This document shows, piece by piece, positions 17,862-26,521 of a DNA stretch of 64,000 nucleotides (the stretch's first letter is position 1; every line of letters starts with the position of its first letter). Source of the stretch: Ignavibacteriales bacterium (GTDB lineage: Bacteria; Bacteroidota; Ignavibacteria; Ignavibacteriales; Ignavibacteriaceae). The position numbers and the translations under genes were made by a program. The notes under the pieces are model-generated. The model saw nothing but the letters and a program-made list of their open reading frames with translations. It did not search any database and had not been told where the DNA came from. The stretch is from contig DPRR01000006.1 in NCBI GenBank assembly GCA_003538625.1, positions 372,001 to 436,000 of the forward strand, written 5' to 3'.

Positions 17862-19244
17862 ATAAATCGCAATTTTTTCCCGTCGTGATTCAAATATTTT
17901 TATTGCTGTATAATTTTGCCAAAATATTTTTTCATTCCCCCTCAAATGTAATTGAATTTTAGGATACTCGTGAGCAATAAATTCAGGTTTAAAATGTGTT
18001 AAAAACCAATCAAAATCTTTTTGTGATAAATGTTTTGGCACTTCAGGATTTATCAAACCAAGTGCATCAATCAATTTACCTTTGTTATAATAGTAACCAA
18101 GTATTCCAATATCATCGACTGCCAACAGAGATCCATCTGGAGCATTATTGTTTAACCATTCTGCTGCTCTGAAAAAATTTTTGTATTTAGGATTGTAACC
18201 CTGTATTAAATTTTTGATTGGCAAAACACACGCAGAAATAAACAGTAATGCAAATACAATTTTTTGCCATTTATCTTTTTTTATTATCTCGGATAATGAA
18301 ATAGCTGATAGAATTGCAACCGGAATTGCGAATGGCGTATAATACCACTGATATGGTGGGGCGTTAATTATGAATGCATAAGTTATAAATAATGTTACTG
18401 ACCAAACTATTATTATTAATATTCCATCATTTTTAAAAATATTAATTCGTTGCAGATAAATATAAATTGGGCTGAATAACACCATAACCAAAATCGCGGA
18501 GACCGTTAGATACCCTCCCGGTATTACTCTCGTACTATTTGTCAAAAAAATCAGACCGGGTCCAAATAAACCTAAATCGCTCTGCGAAAGTTTAGCGCTA
18601 ATTGTGGTTGGTAAATAAGAATCAAAATATAGTTTACTAAAAATAAACCAGGATGAAACAATGACTACAAAGATAATTATTCCTGGCAATGGCGGTAACT
18701 TTTTATTTTTTATTATGTAGTGAAGAAAAATTATTCCCGCAAATAATATTGAATCAAATCTGGCTAATATAGAAAATGCAATAAAAACCGCAGCTAATAA
18801 ATATTTTTCTTTTGTGTACAAAAAAACAGAAAAAACAATTATTGCAAGGTTTAAATGTGTTTCCATTCCAAAACCAAATTTTAATAAAGGCATAGCCAAA
18901 AACACAAATGCAAACCAATAAAATTTTACATTGTCATTAAAAATATTTTTTACGGAATAAAGAATTAAAAGAATAGAGGTTATGGATACAAGATTTCCGA
19001 TAATTACAAAACTGTCATTAAAAAATGATTTGATTATCCAATAAATGAAGGCTAAAATCAGAGTGTACAAAGGTGAGGTAGTTGCATTTACTTTTTCGCC
19101 AATATTAAAAACGTAACCATTTCCTTCAGCTATGTTTTTTGCATATTTATAAAAGATAAAAGTATCGTCAAGCCGGAAAAAGTAATAGCCAAAGAAAAAT
19201 AAAACAAGTATTATTGATATATAGATTATGTTTAGCTTATTCAT
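17844..19244 (-). CDS. Membrane glycosyltransferase, GT-C / ArnT-like
   Basis: Polytopic membrane protein of 466 residues with about ten hydrophobic helices. The first extracytoplasmic loop holds R-L-D-D-T-F-I-F-Y-K-Y-A-K-N, the acidic pair typical of GT-C glycosyltransferases (ArnT/PMT, DUF2029-like) that use polyprenyl-phosphate sugars. The C-terminal ~120 residues form a soluble domain with L-A-V-D-D-I-G-I-L-G-Y-Y. Donor and acceptor are not predictable. Its final residues (R-H-H-E) are encoded by the terminator hairpin. Confidence 0.75.
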   Translation of the reverse strand: MNKLNIIYISIILVLFFFGYYFFRLDDTFIFYKYAKNIAEGNGYVFNIGEKVNATTSPLYTLILAFIYWIIKSFFNDSFVIIGNLVSITSILLILYSVKNIFNDNVKFYWFAFVFLAMPLLKFGFGMETHLNLAIIVFSVFLYTKEKYLLAAVFIAFSILARFDSILFAGIIFLHYIIKNKKLPPLPGIIIFVVIVSSWFIFSKLYFDSYLPTTISAKLSQSDLGLFGPGLIFLTNSTRVIPGGYLTVSAILVMVLFSPIYIYLQRINIFKNDGILIIIVWSVTLFITYAFIINAPPYQWYYTPFAIPVAILSAISLSEIIKKDKWQKIVFALLFISACVLPIKNLIQGYNPKYKNFFRAAEWLNNNAPDGSLLAVDDIGILGYYYNKGKLIDALGLINPEVPKHLSQKDFDWFLTHFKPEFIAHEYPKIQLHLRGNEKIFWQNYTAIKIFESRREKIAIYKRHHE

Positions 19245-19301
19245 CGTTTTATGAAGAATTCTTACATTGAATTTAGTGCAATCAATAAATAATTTTATTT
19301 T

Positions 19302-19973
19302 GTGCAGATAAACCTATTAAAAATATTATCGATTTTCATTGTTTTAGGAAATTTACTTTTAACATTTGCTCAGTCTGAAAATGGATTTCAGATAGCAAGA
19401 CTTAAGTATAGCGGCGGCGGCGACTGGTACAATGATCCATCAGCTGAAGTTAATTTGCTAAAATTCGTTGCAGCTCATACTAATATTAAAGTAAATGCTG
19501 AGTATAAGTATGTTGATATCGCTTCGGATGAAATTTTTTCTTATCCATTTTTGTTTTTAACAGGACACGGTAACATTGTTTTCTCTGCCGATGAAGCAAA
19601 GCGATTAAGTACTTATTTAGATAATGGCGGATTCCTTTATATAGATGATGATTATGGATTAGATAAAGCAATAAGGAGAGAAATGAAAAAAGTGTTTCCG
19701 GATAAAGATTTTCTGGAATTACCTTTTAGCAATAAAATTTTTAATATCTTTTATAAGTTTGATAACGGAACTCCCAAAACACATGAGCACGATAAGAAGC
19801 CACCACAGGCTTTTGGAATATTTATCGGAGAAAGACTAGCTGTTTTATATACTTATGAATCAAACCCAAGTGATGGCTGGGCTGACCCTGAAGTACATAA
19901 CGATCCGCAAGATAAAAGAGAAGAAGCTCTAAAGTTTGGAACTAATATTATTATTTATGCTTTAAGCAAATAA
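19302..19973 (+). CDS. DUF4159 domain-containing protein
   Basis: 223-residue exported protein with a signal peptide ending near TFAQ. The mature part is a DUF4159 domain: F-Q-I-A-R-L-K-Y-S-G-G-G-D-W-Y at the start, F-L-F-L-T-G-H-G, and G-G-F-L-Y-I-D-D-D-Y-G, a flavodoxin/GATase-like fold found beside BatA-type proteins. Translation appears to start at GTG (19302); no ATG lies before the signal peptide. The next gene (DUF4175) starts 6 bases after the stop, a common pairing in FCB bacteria. Function unknown; a role with VWA/MoxR envelope machinery is inferred. Confidence 0.85.
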   Translation: MQINLLKILSIFIVLGNLLLTFAQSENGFQIARLKYSGGGDWYNDPSAEVNLLKFVAAHTNIKVNAEYKYVDIASDEIFSYPFLFLTGHGNIVFSADEAKRLSTYLDNGGFLYIDDDYGLDKAIRREMKKVFPDKDFLELPFSNKIFNIFYKFDNGTPKTHEHDKKPPQAFGIFIGERLAVLYTYESNPSDGWADPEVHNDPQDKREEALKFGTNIIIYALSK

Positions 19974-19978
19974 AAAAA

Positions 19979-22900
19979 ATGAATAAAAGTTTTTATAAAG
20001 AAATATTAAAAAAAATCGAATTATTAATTAAGAAAGAGTATCTGGCGCTTTTACTTTCCGGATTATTTTTGACATCAATAATAATCATATCTTCCTTTAC
20101 TGCGCTAAGTCTGTTTGAGTTTGCTGTTTATTCAAAATCACTAATCAGAACAATTCTATTTTTTGCTTTTGTACTTATTGCAGTAAGTTCAATTAGTTAT
20201 TTAATAATTCTGCCTTTGTTAAAATATTTTGATGTGTTTAAAAAATGGGATTACTTTCATTCAGCCAATAAAGTTGGCAGGCATTTTCCTGAAATTAAGG
20301 ATGATCTTCTCAATGCAATGCAGCTTGTTTCGACTGATAAGAACAATTCTTTTTATTCAATCTCCTTATTAGATGCTGCTTTTAAAAATGTATATGAGCG
20401 GGCAAAACCGCTAAAGTTTGAATCTATAGTCGATTTTAGCAGGGTAAAAAAACTGTTGATTTATTTTATCTCAGTTTCTGTTTTTGGTGTTTTAATTTTT
20501 TCTTTTGTACCTGGTTTGTACGCAGCATCAAATCGATTTGTAAATTATAATCAGGAGTTTATTCCTCCCGCAAAGTTCTATTTTGAAGTTTATCCCGGCA
20601 ATGCTGAATTAACAAAAGGAGAAAGTGTGGATTTTGTTGTCCGCGTTAAAGGTGAAGTTCCAAAAAAAATATTTTTAATGACGCGTGAAGAATCTCAAAC
20701 TAACTATGAACAAATCGAACTTAAAAAGGATTCAATAGCTAATTATAAATTTACGATTGCACAGGTTCGATCATCACTTTATTATTTTGTTTTTGCGGAT
20801 AATATAAAAAGTGAAGATTATACTATTAAAGTTATTGATCATCCGGTGATGCGATCAATGGATGTAAAAGTTATCTCTCCGGCGTATTCAAATATTCCCG
20901 TTGTGCAGCAAAAGGATAACGGAAATATCTCGGCTTTAATTGGCAGTAAAGTAGAAGTAAGTTTACTGGCAAACAAAGAATTAAAATCAGCACATATTGA
21001 GTTTGAAGATAGCACAAAGGTTGAATTGAATGTTCAAAACAACCTTGCAAATGGTTCATTCAGAGTTAATAAGGACAATTCTTATACAATAATTGTTGAG
21101 GACTTATTTGAAAATAAAAATCTGCAGCCGGTAAGATATTTTGTTAAGGCTTTATATGATTCAAATCCTTTAATAGAACTCATTTATCCAAAACAGGATA
21201 TTAATCTGGCAAATGATAATCGTGTACCAATTGAAATTAGAATAAATGATGATTACGGTTTTTCAAAATTAATCCTTAATTACAGACTTAGTTCATCCCG
21301 TTACGAACCCGCTCAAGAAAAATTTTCCGCCATTGAAATCATAATAGATAAAAAGAGTAAAGAACAAATTGTAGATCATATCTGGAATCTAACTCAATTA
21401 AATCCGGCAGTAAATGATGTGTACTCATTTTATCTGGAAGTTTTTGATAATGACAATGTAAGCGGTCCCAAAAATGCAAAGACGCAATTAATAAATGTTA
21501 GGGTTCCTTCGCTTGACGAAATACTTGCGAACGCAGATAAAAATCAGGACATCGTACAGGATGAAATGCAAAAGACATTAAAAGAGGCTGAAGATTTAAA
21601 ACAGGAATTAGAAAAAATTGATAAAGATTTAAAGAAAGATAAACCTGAATTGACATGGGAGGAAAAAGAAAAAATTGAGCAGGCGCTTGATAAGTTTGAA
21701 AAGCTTCAGGATAAGATGGAAAGTGTAAGTGAGAATCTTAAACAGATGCAAAATGAACTTCAACAAAATAATTTGTTATCTGAAAAAACTCTTCAAAAGT
21801 ACATGGATCTACAGAAACTGATGAATGAGATGACAAGCGATGAAATGAAAAAAGCAATGCAGCAAATGCAGGATATGCTTCAGAAAATGAATCGCGATCA
21901 AACCCAAAACGCAATGAACAATATGAAAATGGATGAGGAAAAATTTAAGAAAAGCATAGAACGTACCATGAATTTACTGAAGCGAATTCAAATTGAGCAA
22001 AAGATGGATGAGATGATTAAACGAACTGAAAATATGGAGCAAAAACAAAATGAACTAAGTGAGCAAACAAAAAAAAGTGACCTTGCTGATAAAAAACAAG
22101 CTGATGAATTAGGTAAAAAACAGGAAGAAATTTCCAAAGAACTTGAGCGGTTGAAGGAAAAGATGGATGAACTTGCTGAAAAGATGAGTGAATTAAAAGA
22201 TATGCCAAATGAAGAAATGGAAAAACTTCAGGAACAGATGGATAAGCAGAATAATGAAGAATTGTCTAAAGAAGCATCCAAGGATTTAAAGCAAAATCAA
22301 AAACAAGAAGCTCAAAAGAATCAGCAGCAGCTCTCCAAAAATATGAGTGAAATGAAATCCGGTATGCAGCAAATGCAGCAGCAGATGCAGCAGGAAAATC
22401 AAATGCAAACTTTTACAGATATGATGCGGATACTTGATAATATTTTATCATTATCAAAGCAGCAGGAAGATCTTAAAAATAAGCTTCAAAATGTTGATCC
22501 CAATTCCTCACAGTTTGAACAAAATTTGCAAAAACAAAATGACATTAAGAAGAATTTAAGCAAACTGCTGGAACAAATGTCTGAACTTTCGCAAAAAACT
22601 TTTGCAATAAGTCCGGAAATGGGTAAGGCACTTGGTAATGCAAATCAAAAAATGAATCAGTCAATGCAATCGATGCAAAACAGAAATGGTAGTATGGCAA
22701 CGCTTTCGCAGGGAGATGCAATGATGCATTTGAATGAAGCAGCAAATATGATGAAGAGTTCGCTTGAATCAATGATGCAAGGCGGCAGTGGAAGCGGTGG
22801 AATGATGTCGCTTATGCAGCAGCTTCAAAAAATGTCAGGTCAGCAGATGGATTTAAATAACATGACGCAAATGCTTCAGCAAATGCAGCAAGGGCAGCTA

Positions 22901-23362
22901 AGTCCGCAGCAGCAGGGTGAAATGCAGCGCCTGGCACAACAGCAGCAGTTAATTCAAAAATCGCTTGAAGAATTAAATAAAGAAGCTAAACAATCCGGTG
23001 AATCCAAAAAAATTCCTGCTGATCTTGAAAATATTGTTAATCAAATGCGAGAAGTTGTAAGTGATATGAACACTGAGAAACTTAGTGATGAACTAATTCA
23101 AAAGCAGGAGAAGATTTTATCAAAATTATTAGACGCACAACGCTCAATCAACGAAAGAGATTTTGAAAAAGAAAGAAAATCAGAAACTGGCAATAATTTT
23201 ACCCGCACCGGACCAGGTGAATTAAATCTTTCAAGACAAAACCAGACTGATAAAATTAAAGATGCATTAAATCAATCTGTTAAGGAAGGATATAATAAGG
23301 ATTATGAAGATCTAATCAGAAAATATTATGAAGCTTTGCAAAAAGAAAAGATTAACAATTAG
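19979..23362 (+). CDS. DUF4175-family membrane protein with giant coiled coil
   Basis: 1127-residue protein. Three hydrophobic segments lie in the first ~190 residues, then a periplasmic region with beta-sandwich-like repeats to ~515. From there to the end is an almost uninterrupted coiled coil very rich in Met, Gln, Lys and Glu (many M-Q-Q-M-Q type heptads and an S-G-G-M-M stretch near residue 945). The domain order matches DUF4175. It probably spans the periplasm or scaffolds an envelope complex; no catalytic motif is visible. It is coupled to the DUF4159 gene and is followed 114 bases later by the histidine kinase. Confidence 0.82.
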   Translation: MNKSFYKEILKKIELLIKKEYLALLLSGLFLTSIIIISSFTALSLFEFAVYSKSLIRTILFFAFVLIAVSSISYLIILPLLKYFDVFKKWDYFHSANKVGRHFPEIKDDLLNAMQLVSTDKNNSFYSISLLDAAFKNVYERAKPLKFESIVDFSRVKKLLIYFISVSVFGVLIFSFVPGLYAASNRFVNYNQEFIPPAKFYFEVYPGNAELTKGESVDFVVRVKGEVPKKIFLMTREESQTNYEQIELKKDSIANYKFTIAQVRSSLYYFVFADNIKSEDYTIKVIDHPVMRSMDVKVISPAYSNIPVVQQKDNGNISALIGSKVEVSLLANKELKSAHIEFEDSTKVELNVQNNLANGSFRVNKDNSYTIIVEDLFENKNLQPVRYFVKALYDSNPLIELIYPKQDINLANDNRVPIEIRINDDYGFSKLILNYRLSSSRYEPAQEKFSAIEIIIDKKSKEQIVDHIWNLTQLNPAVNDVYSFYLEVFDNDNVSGPKNAKTQLINVRVPSLDEILANADKNQDIVQDEMQKTLKEAEDLKQELEKIDKDLKKDKPELTWEEKEKIEQALDKFEKLQDKMESVSENLKQMQNELQQNNLLSEKTLQKYMDLQKLMNEMTSDEMKKAMQQMQDMLQKMNRDQTQNAMNNMKMDEEKFKKSIERTMNLLKRIQIEQKMDEMIKRTENMEQKQNELSEQTKKSDLADKKQADELGKKQEEISKELERLKEKMDELAEKMSELKDMPNEEMEKLQEQMDKQNNEELSKEASKDLKQNQKQEAQKNQQQLSKNMSEMKSGMQQMQQQMQQENQMQTFTDMMRILDNILSLSKQQEDLKNKLQNVDPNSSQFEQNLQKQNDIKKNLSKLLEQMSELSQKTFAISPEMGKALGNANQKMNQSMQSMQNRNGSMATLSQGDAMMHLNEAANMMKSSLESMMQGGSGSGGMMSLMQQLQKMSGQQMDLNNMTQMLQQMQQGQLSPQQQGEMQRLAQQQQLIQKSLEELNKEAKQSGESKKIPADLENIVNQMREVVSDMNTEKLSDELIQKQEKILSKLLDAQRSINERDFEKERKSETGNNFTRTGPGELNLSRQNQTDKIKDALNQSVKEGYNKDYEDLIRKYYEALQKEKINN

Positions 23363-23476
23363 AAAGTTATCGAGCATTAACATTGCATCATAACAATTGA
23401 TTTCCAATCAAAATCCTGCTATTTTCAACTCTGTTATTCATCCTAATTTGTTACTAAAAATCCAAATAATTACTAG

Positions 23477-24706
23477 TTGGAAGAACTCATAGAAAATTCA
23501 TCAAATTTAAGATCGGACATTCATTTCGATCTTGAAAAATTACTTACGCTTGGAGACTGGAAAGAACTTTTTTTAGGACTTTTTGATGTTGCCAGGGAAC
23601 TGTTCTTCATCCTTGATGCTGATGGATCAATCATTGCTATAAATCATTTTGGAGCTTCTGCATTAGATTATTCAGTAGATGAATTAATCGGTAAACATTT
23701 TATGGATCTTGTTGATCCACAATATTTACAAACTACAAATGCTTCAATTAATCTGGCTTTAAAAAATGATGATTCTTTTTTTGAAGCTTCATTGTTAAAT
23801 AAATTCGAAAAGATAAACCGTTATCAGATAAGTATCAGAACTGTTCGAAATGATTTTAAAATTATAGGATTAATTGGTGTAGGCAAAGATGTTTCGTTAC
23901 AAAGAAAAATTGAAAGTGAATTAATTGATCTTAAACCAAAACTAATTGAAGCAGAGAGATTAATTACTTTAGAAAGAGCCAGATCATCAAATCAGCAAAT
24001 GATGCTTGATGAGTTGAATAAAATGAAAAGCGAATTCGTTTCAAACATTTCTCATGAACTTCGTACTCCGCTAGCCTCAATTGTTGGATTTTCCGAAACA
24101 ATCGCGTCAGACCCAAATATGCCTATAGAAATGAGAAATGAATTTAACCTTATTATCCTTAACGAAGGTAAAAGACTGGCAAAACTTATAAATGATGTAC
24201 TTGATCTTTCCCGTATGGAAACAGGTAGAATTGCACTTAATAAAGCTAAAGTTAATATTGTTAAATTAATTCAGAGATTAATTGATAATAATAGAACTGC
24301 AACTGCTGAAAAAAAACTTATCCTTACTTTTGAAGCTGCTTATGAAGAAATTATGGTTGAAGTAGATGAAGAAAGGCTATTACAGGCTCTTGATTCACTA
24401 ATCGATAATTCTATTAAATTTTCAAAAGAAGGCGGCCGTATAAAGGTGATACTTAATAATCTTTATAGGGAAGTTGAAATTGTAATCACCGATACGGGAT
24501 TAGGAATTCCCGAAAAAGATATTCCCTACTTATTTCAGAAATTTTATAAGGTGAACAGACCCGATTCTGATATTCCGGGTGCCGGGATGGGATTGGTATT
24601 TGTAAAACAAATTGTAGATTTGCATAAGGGTTTAATCAATATTCAGAGCGAGCTTAATAAAGGCACCTCTGTACTGATAAAATTATTAAAAGTTATTCGG
24701 GATTAG
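23477..24706 (+). CDS. PAS-domain sensor histidine kinase (cytoplasmic)
   Basis: 409-residue histidine kinase without transmembrane helices. Residues ~30-145 are a PAS domain (F-F-I-L-D-A-D-G-S-I-I-A-I-N). The HisKA domain carries the phospho-accepting His193 in F-V-S-N-I-S-H-E-L-R-T-P. The ATPase domain has the N box (D-N-S-I-K-F-S), G1 (D-T-G-L-G-I) and G2 (G-A-G-M-G-L). Translation starts at a TTG at 23477, as no ATG or GTG lies before the PAS domain. The next gene, 18 bases on, is an NtrC-type response regulator, the likely partner. Confidence 0.92.
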   Translation: MEELIENSSNLRSDIHFDLEKLLTLGDWKELFLGLFDVARELFFILDADGSIIAINHFGASALDYSVDELIGKHFMDLVDPQYLQTTNASINLALKNDDSFFEASLLNKFEKINRYQISIRTVRNDFKIIGLIGVGKDVSLQRKIESELIDLKPKLIEAERLITLERARSSNQQMMLDELNKMKSEFVSNISHELRTPLASIVGFSETIASDPNMPIEMRNEFNLIILNEGKRLAKLINDVLDLSRMETGRIALNKAKVNIVKLIQRLIDNNRTATAEKKLILTFEAAYEEIMVEVDEERLLQALDSLIDNSIKFSKEGGRIKVILNNLYREVEIVITDTGLGIPEKDIPYLFQKFYKVNRPDSDIPGAGMGLVFVKQIVDLHKGLINIQSELNKGTSVLIKLLKVIRD

Positions 24707-24724
24707 AAAAAATAGGATAAAAAA

Positions 24725-26107
24725 GTGGAAAAACTGATCTTTATAGTAGATGATGAGCAAGCCATTTCAAAACTTCTCAGCTATTGGGCAAAAGATAAAT
24801 GGAAATACAATGTTGAAACCTTTGCAAATGCTGAAGACGCATTAAAAAATCTTGGAAAAAAACCCGATGTTATTCTGTTGGATATTATGCTGCCTGGTAT
24901 GGATGGAATAGAAACTCTAAAACGAATTAAGCAGTTTGATGAAAATATTCCGATAATTATGTTATCTGCACAGGGCAGTATCGAAGTTGCCGTAGAAGCT
25001 CTTAGATATGGAGCGTTTGATTATTTTACAAAACCGATCGATCAGCAAAAATTAGAACTCGCAATCAAAAACTCCATAAAAAATTATGACCTTACCCGCG
25101 AACTTCAAAATTTAAAAGAAAATGTAAAAAAAGAGTATAGCTTTGATAGCATTATTTCTTCAGATGGAAAAATGCAGGATGTATTTAAACTGGTTACTAA
25201 AGTTCTGCAAAATGATATTACAGTATTAATTTACGGAGAAAGCGGAACAGGTAAAGAATTAATTGCACGGGCAATTCACTACAATGGTCAAAGAAAAGAT
25301 AAACCTTTTGTTGTTGTTAATTGTGCATCTATTCCACGTGAACTGCTTGAAAGTGAATTATTTGGCCATGAAAAAGGCTCATTTACAGGGGCACATGCAC
25401 GCAAGCTTGGTAAGTTTGAAATTGCAAAAGGCGGAACAATCTTTCTGGATGAAGTTGGTGAACTTGAGATGCTTCTGCAAGCTAAACTTTTAAGAGTAAT
25501 TCAACAAAAAGAATTTGAGAGAGTTGGCGGTACAGAATTAATTAAAACCGATGTAAGAATTATTTCTGCAACAAACCGGGATTTGAAAAAGGCAGTGGAG
25601 AACAAAGAATTTAGAGAAGATCTTTACTATCGACTTAACTCATTCCCTATTTCTATTCCTCCACTAAGACATCGTAAGAGTGATATACTTGTTCTATCAG
25701 AACATTTCATTCAAAAATTCAGTTCCAAACTTCAAAAAAGCACAAAGGGATTTTCAAAACGGGCATTAAAATTAATATATGAATACAATTGGCCGGGAAA
25801 TGTAAGAGAATTAGAAAATACTATTGAGAGATGTTTAATTATTACAGATAAAGACACGATCGATGTTGAGGATCTGCCGGCACATTTACGTACAGGCGAA
25901 AGCTCAGGCGGTGTTGAATATACCGGACCATTATTTAGTGATGAAACGGTAATTCCGTTTGAAAAATTAAAAGAAGAAGCAATAAGACATGCTCTTAATA
26001 TAACAAGCGGCAATATTGTTGAAGCTGCTAAAAGATTACAACTTGGCAGAGCTACAATTTACAGGCTCATGGAAAAGTATAAAATAGAAAACAGATCATC
26101 AGAATAG
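24725..26107 (+). CDS. NtrC-family sigma-54-dependent response regulator
   Basis: 460-residue three-domain regulator. The receiver domain has Asp9/Asp10, phospho-acceptor Asp53 and Lys103. The AAA+ domain has Walker A G-E-S-G-T-G-K-E at 171-178 and the sigma-54-contacting G-S-F-T-G-A loop at 218-223, with the R-E-D-L-Y-Y-R-L segment. The C-terminal Fis-type helix-turn-helix is around A-A-K-R-L-Q-L-G-R-A-T-I-Y. It would activate sigma-54 promoters when phosphorylated, probably by the adjacent kinase. Translation starts with GTG at 24725. Confidence 0.95.
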   Translation: MEKLIFIVDDEQAISKLLSYWAKDKWKYNVETFANAEDALKNLGKKPDVILLDIMLPGMDGIETLKRIKQFDENIPIIMLSAQGSIEVAVEALRYGAFDYFTKPIDQQKLELAIKNSIKNYDLTRELQNLKENVKKEYSFDSIISSDGKMQDVFKLVTKVLQNDITVLIYGESGTGKELIARAIHYNGQRKDKPFVVVNCASIPRELLESELFGHEKGSFTGAHARKLGKFEIAKGGTIFLDEVGELEMLLQAKLLRVIQQKEFERVGGTELIKTDVRIISATNRDLKKAVENKEFREDLYYRLNSFPISIPPLRHRKSDILVLSEHFIQKFSSKLQKSTKGFSKRALKLIYEYNWPGNVRELENTIERCLIITDKDTIDVEDLPAHLRTGESSGGVEYTGPLFSDETVIPFEKLKEEAIRHALNITSGNIVEAAKRLQLGRATIYRLMEKYKIENRSSE

Positions 26108-26120
26108 AGGGTAAAACAAT

Positions 26121-26459
26121 ATGGAATTTTTTAGAGAAGAAAAAGGTGATGTTTTAGTAATTACTGTTAATCTAAAACGTGCGACAATGGTAGAAGCGGA
26201 AGAATTTAAACAGGTTTTAGTAGATGATATACAACGTGATTTTAAAAAAATAGTTGTAGATCTTTCTTCCTGTGAATTTATTGATTCAACTTTTCTTGGC
26301 AGTTTGGTGGTTTCATTAAAAAAACTAACGGGACTCGGAGGAGATCTTCGCCTGGTCGGATTTCAACCCGCTGTACATTCTATGTTTGAATTGACAAGAA
26401 TGTATCGCGTATTCGAATCATTTAAATCCGCGGATGAAGCCGTTCAGAGCTTCAAGTAA
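26121..26459 (+). CDS. STAS-domain anti-sigma factor antagonist
   Basis: 112-residue single STAS domain of the SpoIIAA/RsbV type. The conserved phospho-site is Ser56 in E-F-I-D-S-T-F-L-G-S-L. Such proteins bind an anti-sigma switch kinase when dephosphorylated and release its sigma factor or other target. It lies between an NtrC-type regulator and a PP2C phosphatase with two receivers, which probably dephosphorylates it. No RsbW-type kinase gene is nearby, so its partner must be elsewhere. Confidence 0.93.
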   Translation: MEFFREEKGDVLVITVNLKRATMVEAEEFKQVLVDDIQRDFKKIVVDLSSCEFIDSTFLGSLVVSLKKLTGLGGDLRLVGFQPAVHSMFELTRMYRVFESFKSADEAVQSFK

Positions 26460-26521
26460 TAAATGAATCTATGTATAAGAAAAAGCAAAAATTAATTAAA
26501 TCAAGCCTAAGTTGTTGATAG

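Noticed and set aside
22300..22960. Microsatellite or CAG-type repeat array
   Set aside because: The Q/M-rich stretch uses varied codons within one intact coiled-coil frame of the DUF4175 protein, so it is protein composition rather than a DNA repeat array.
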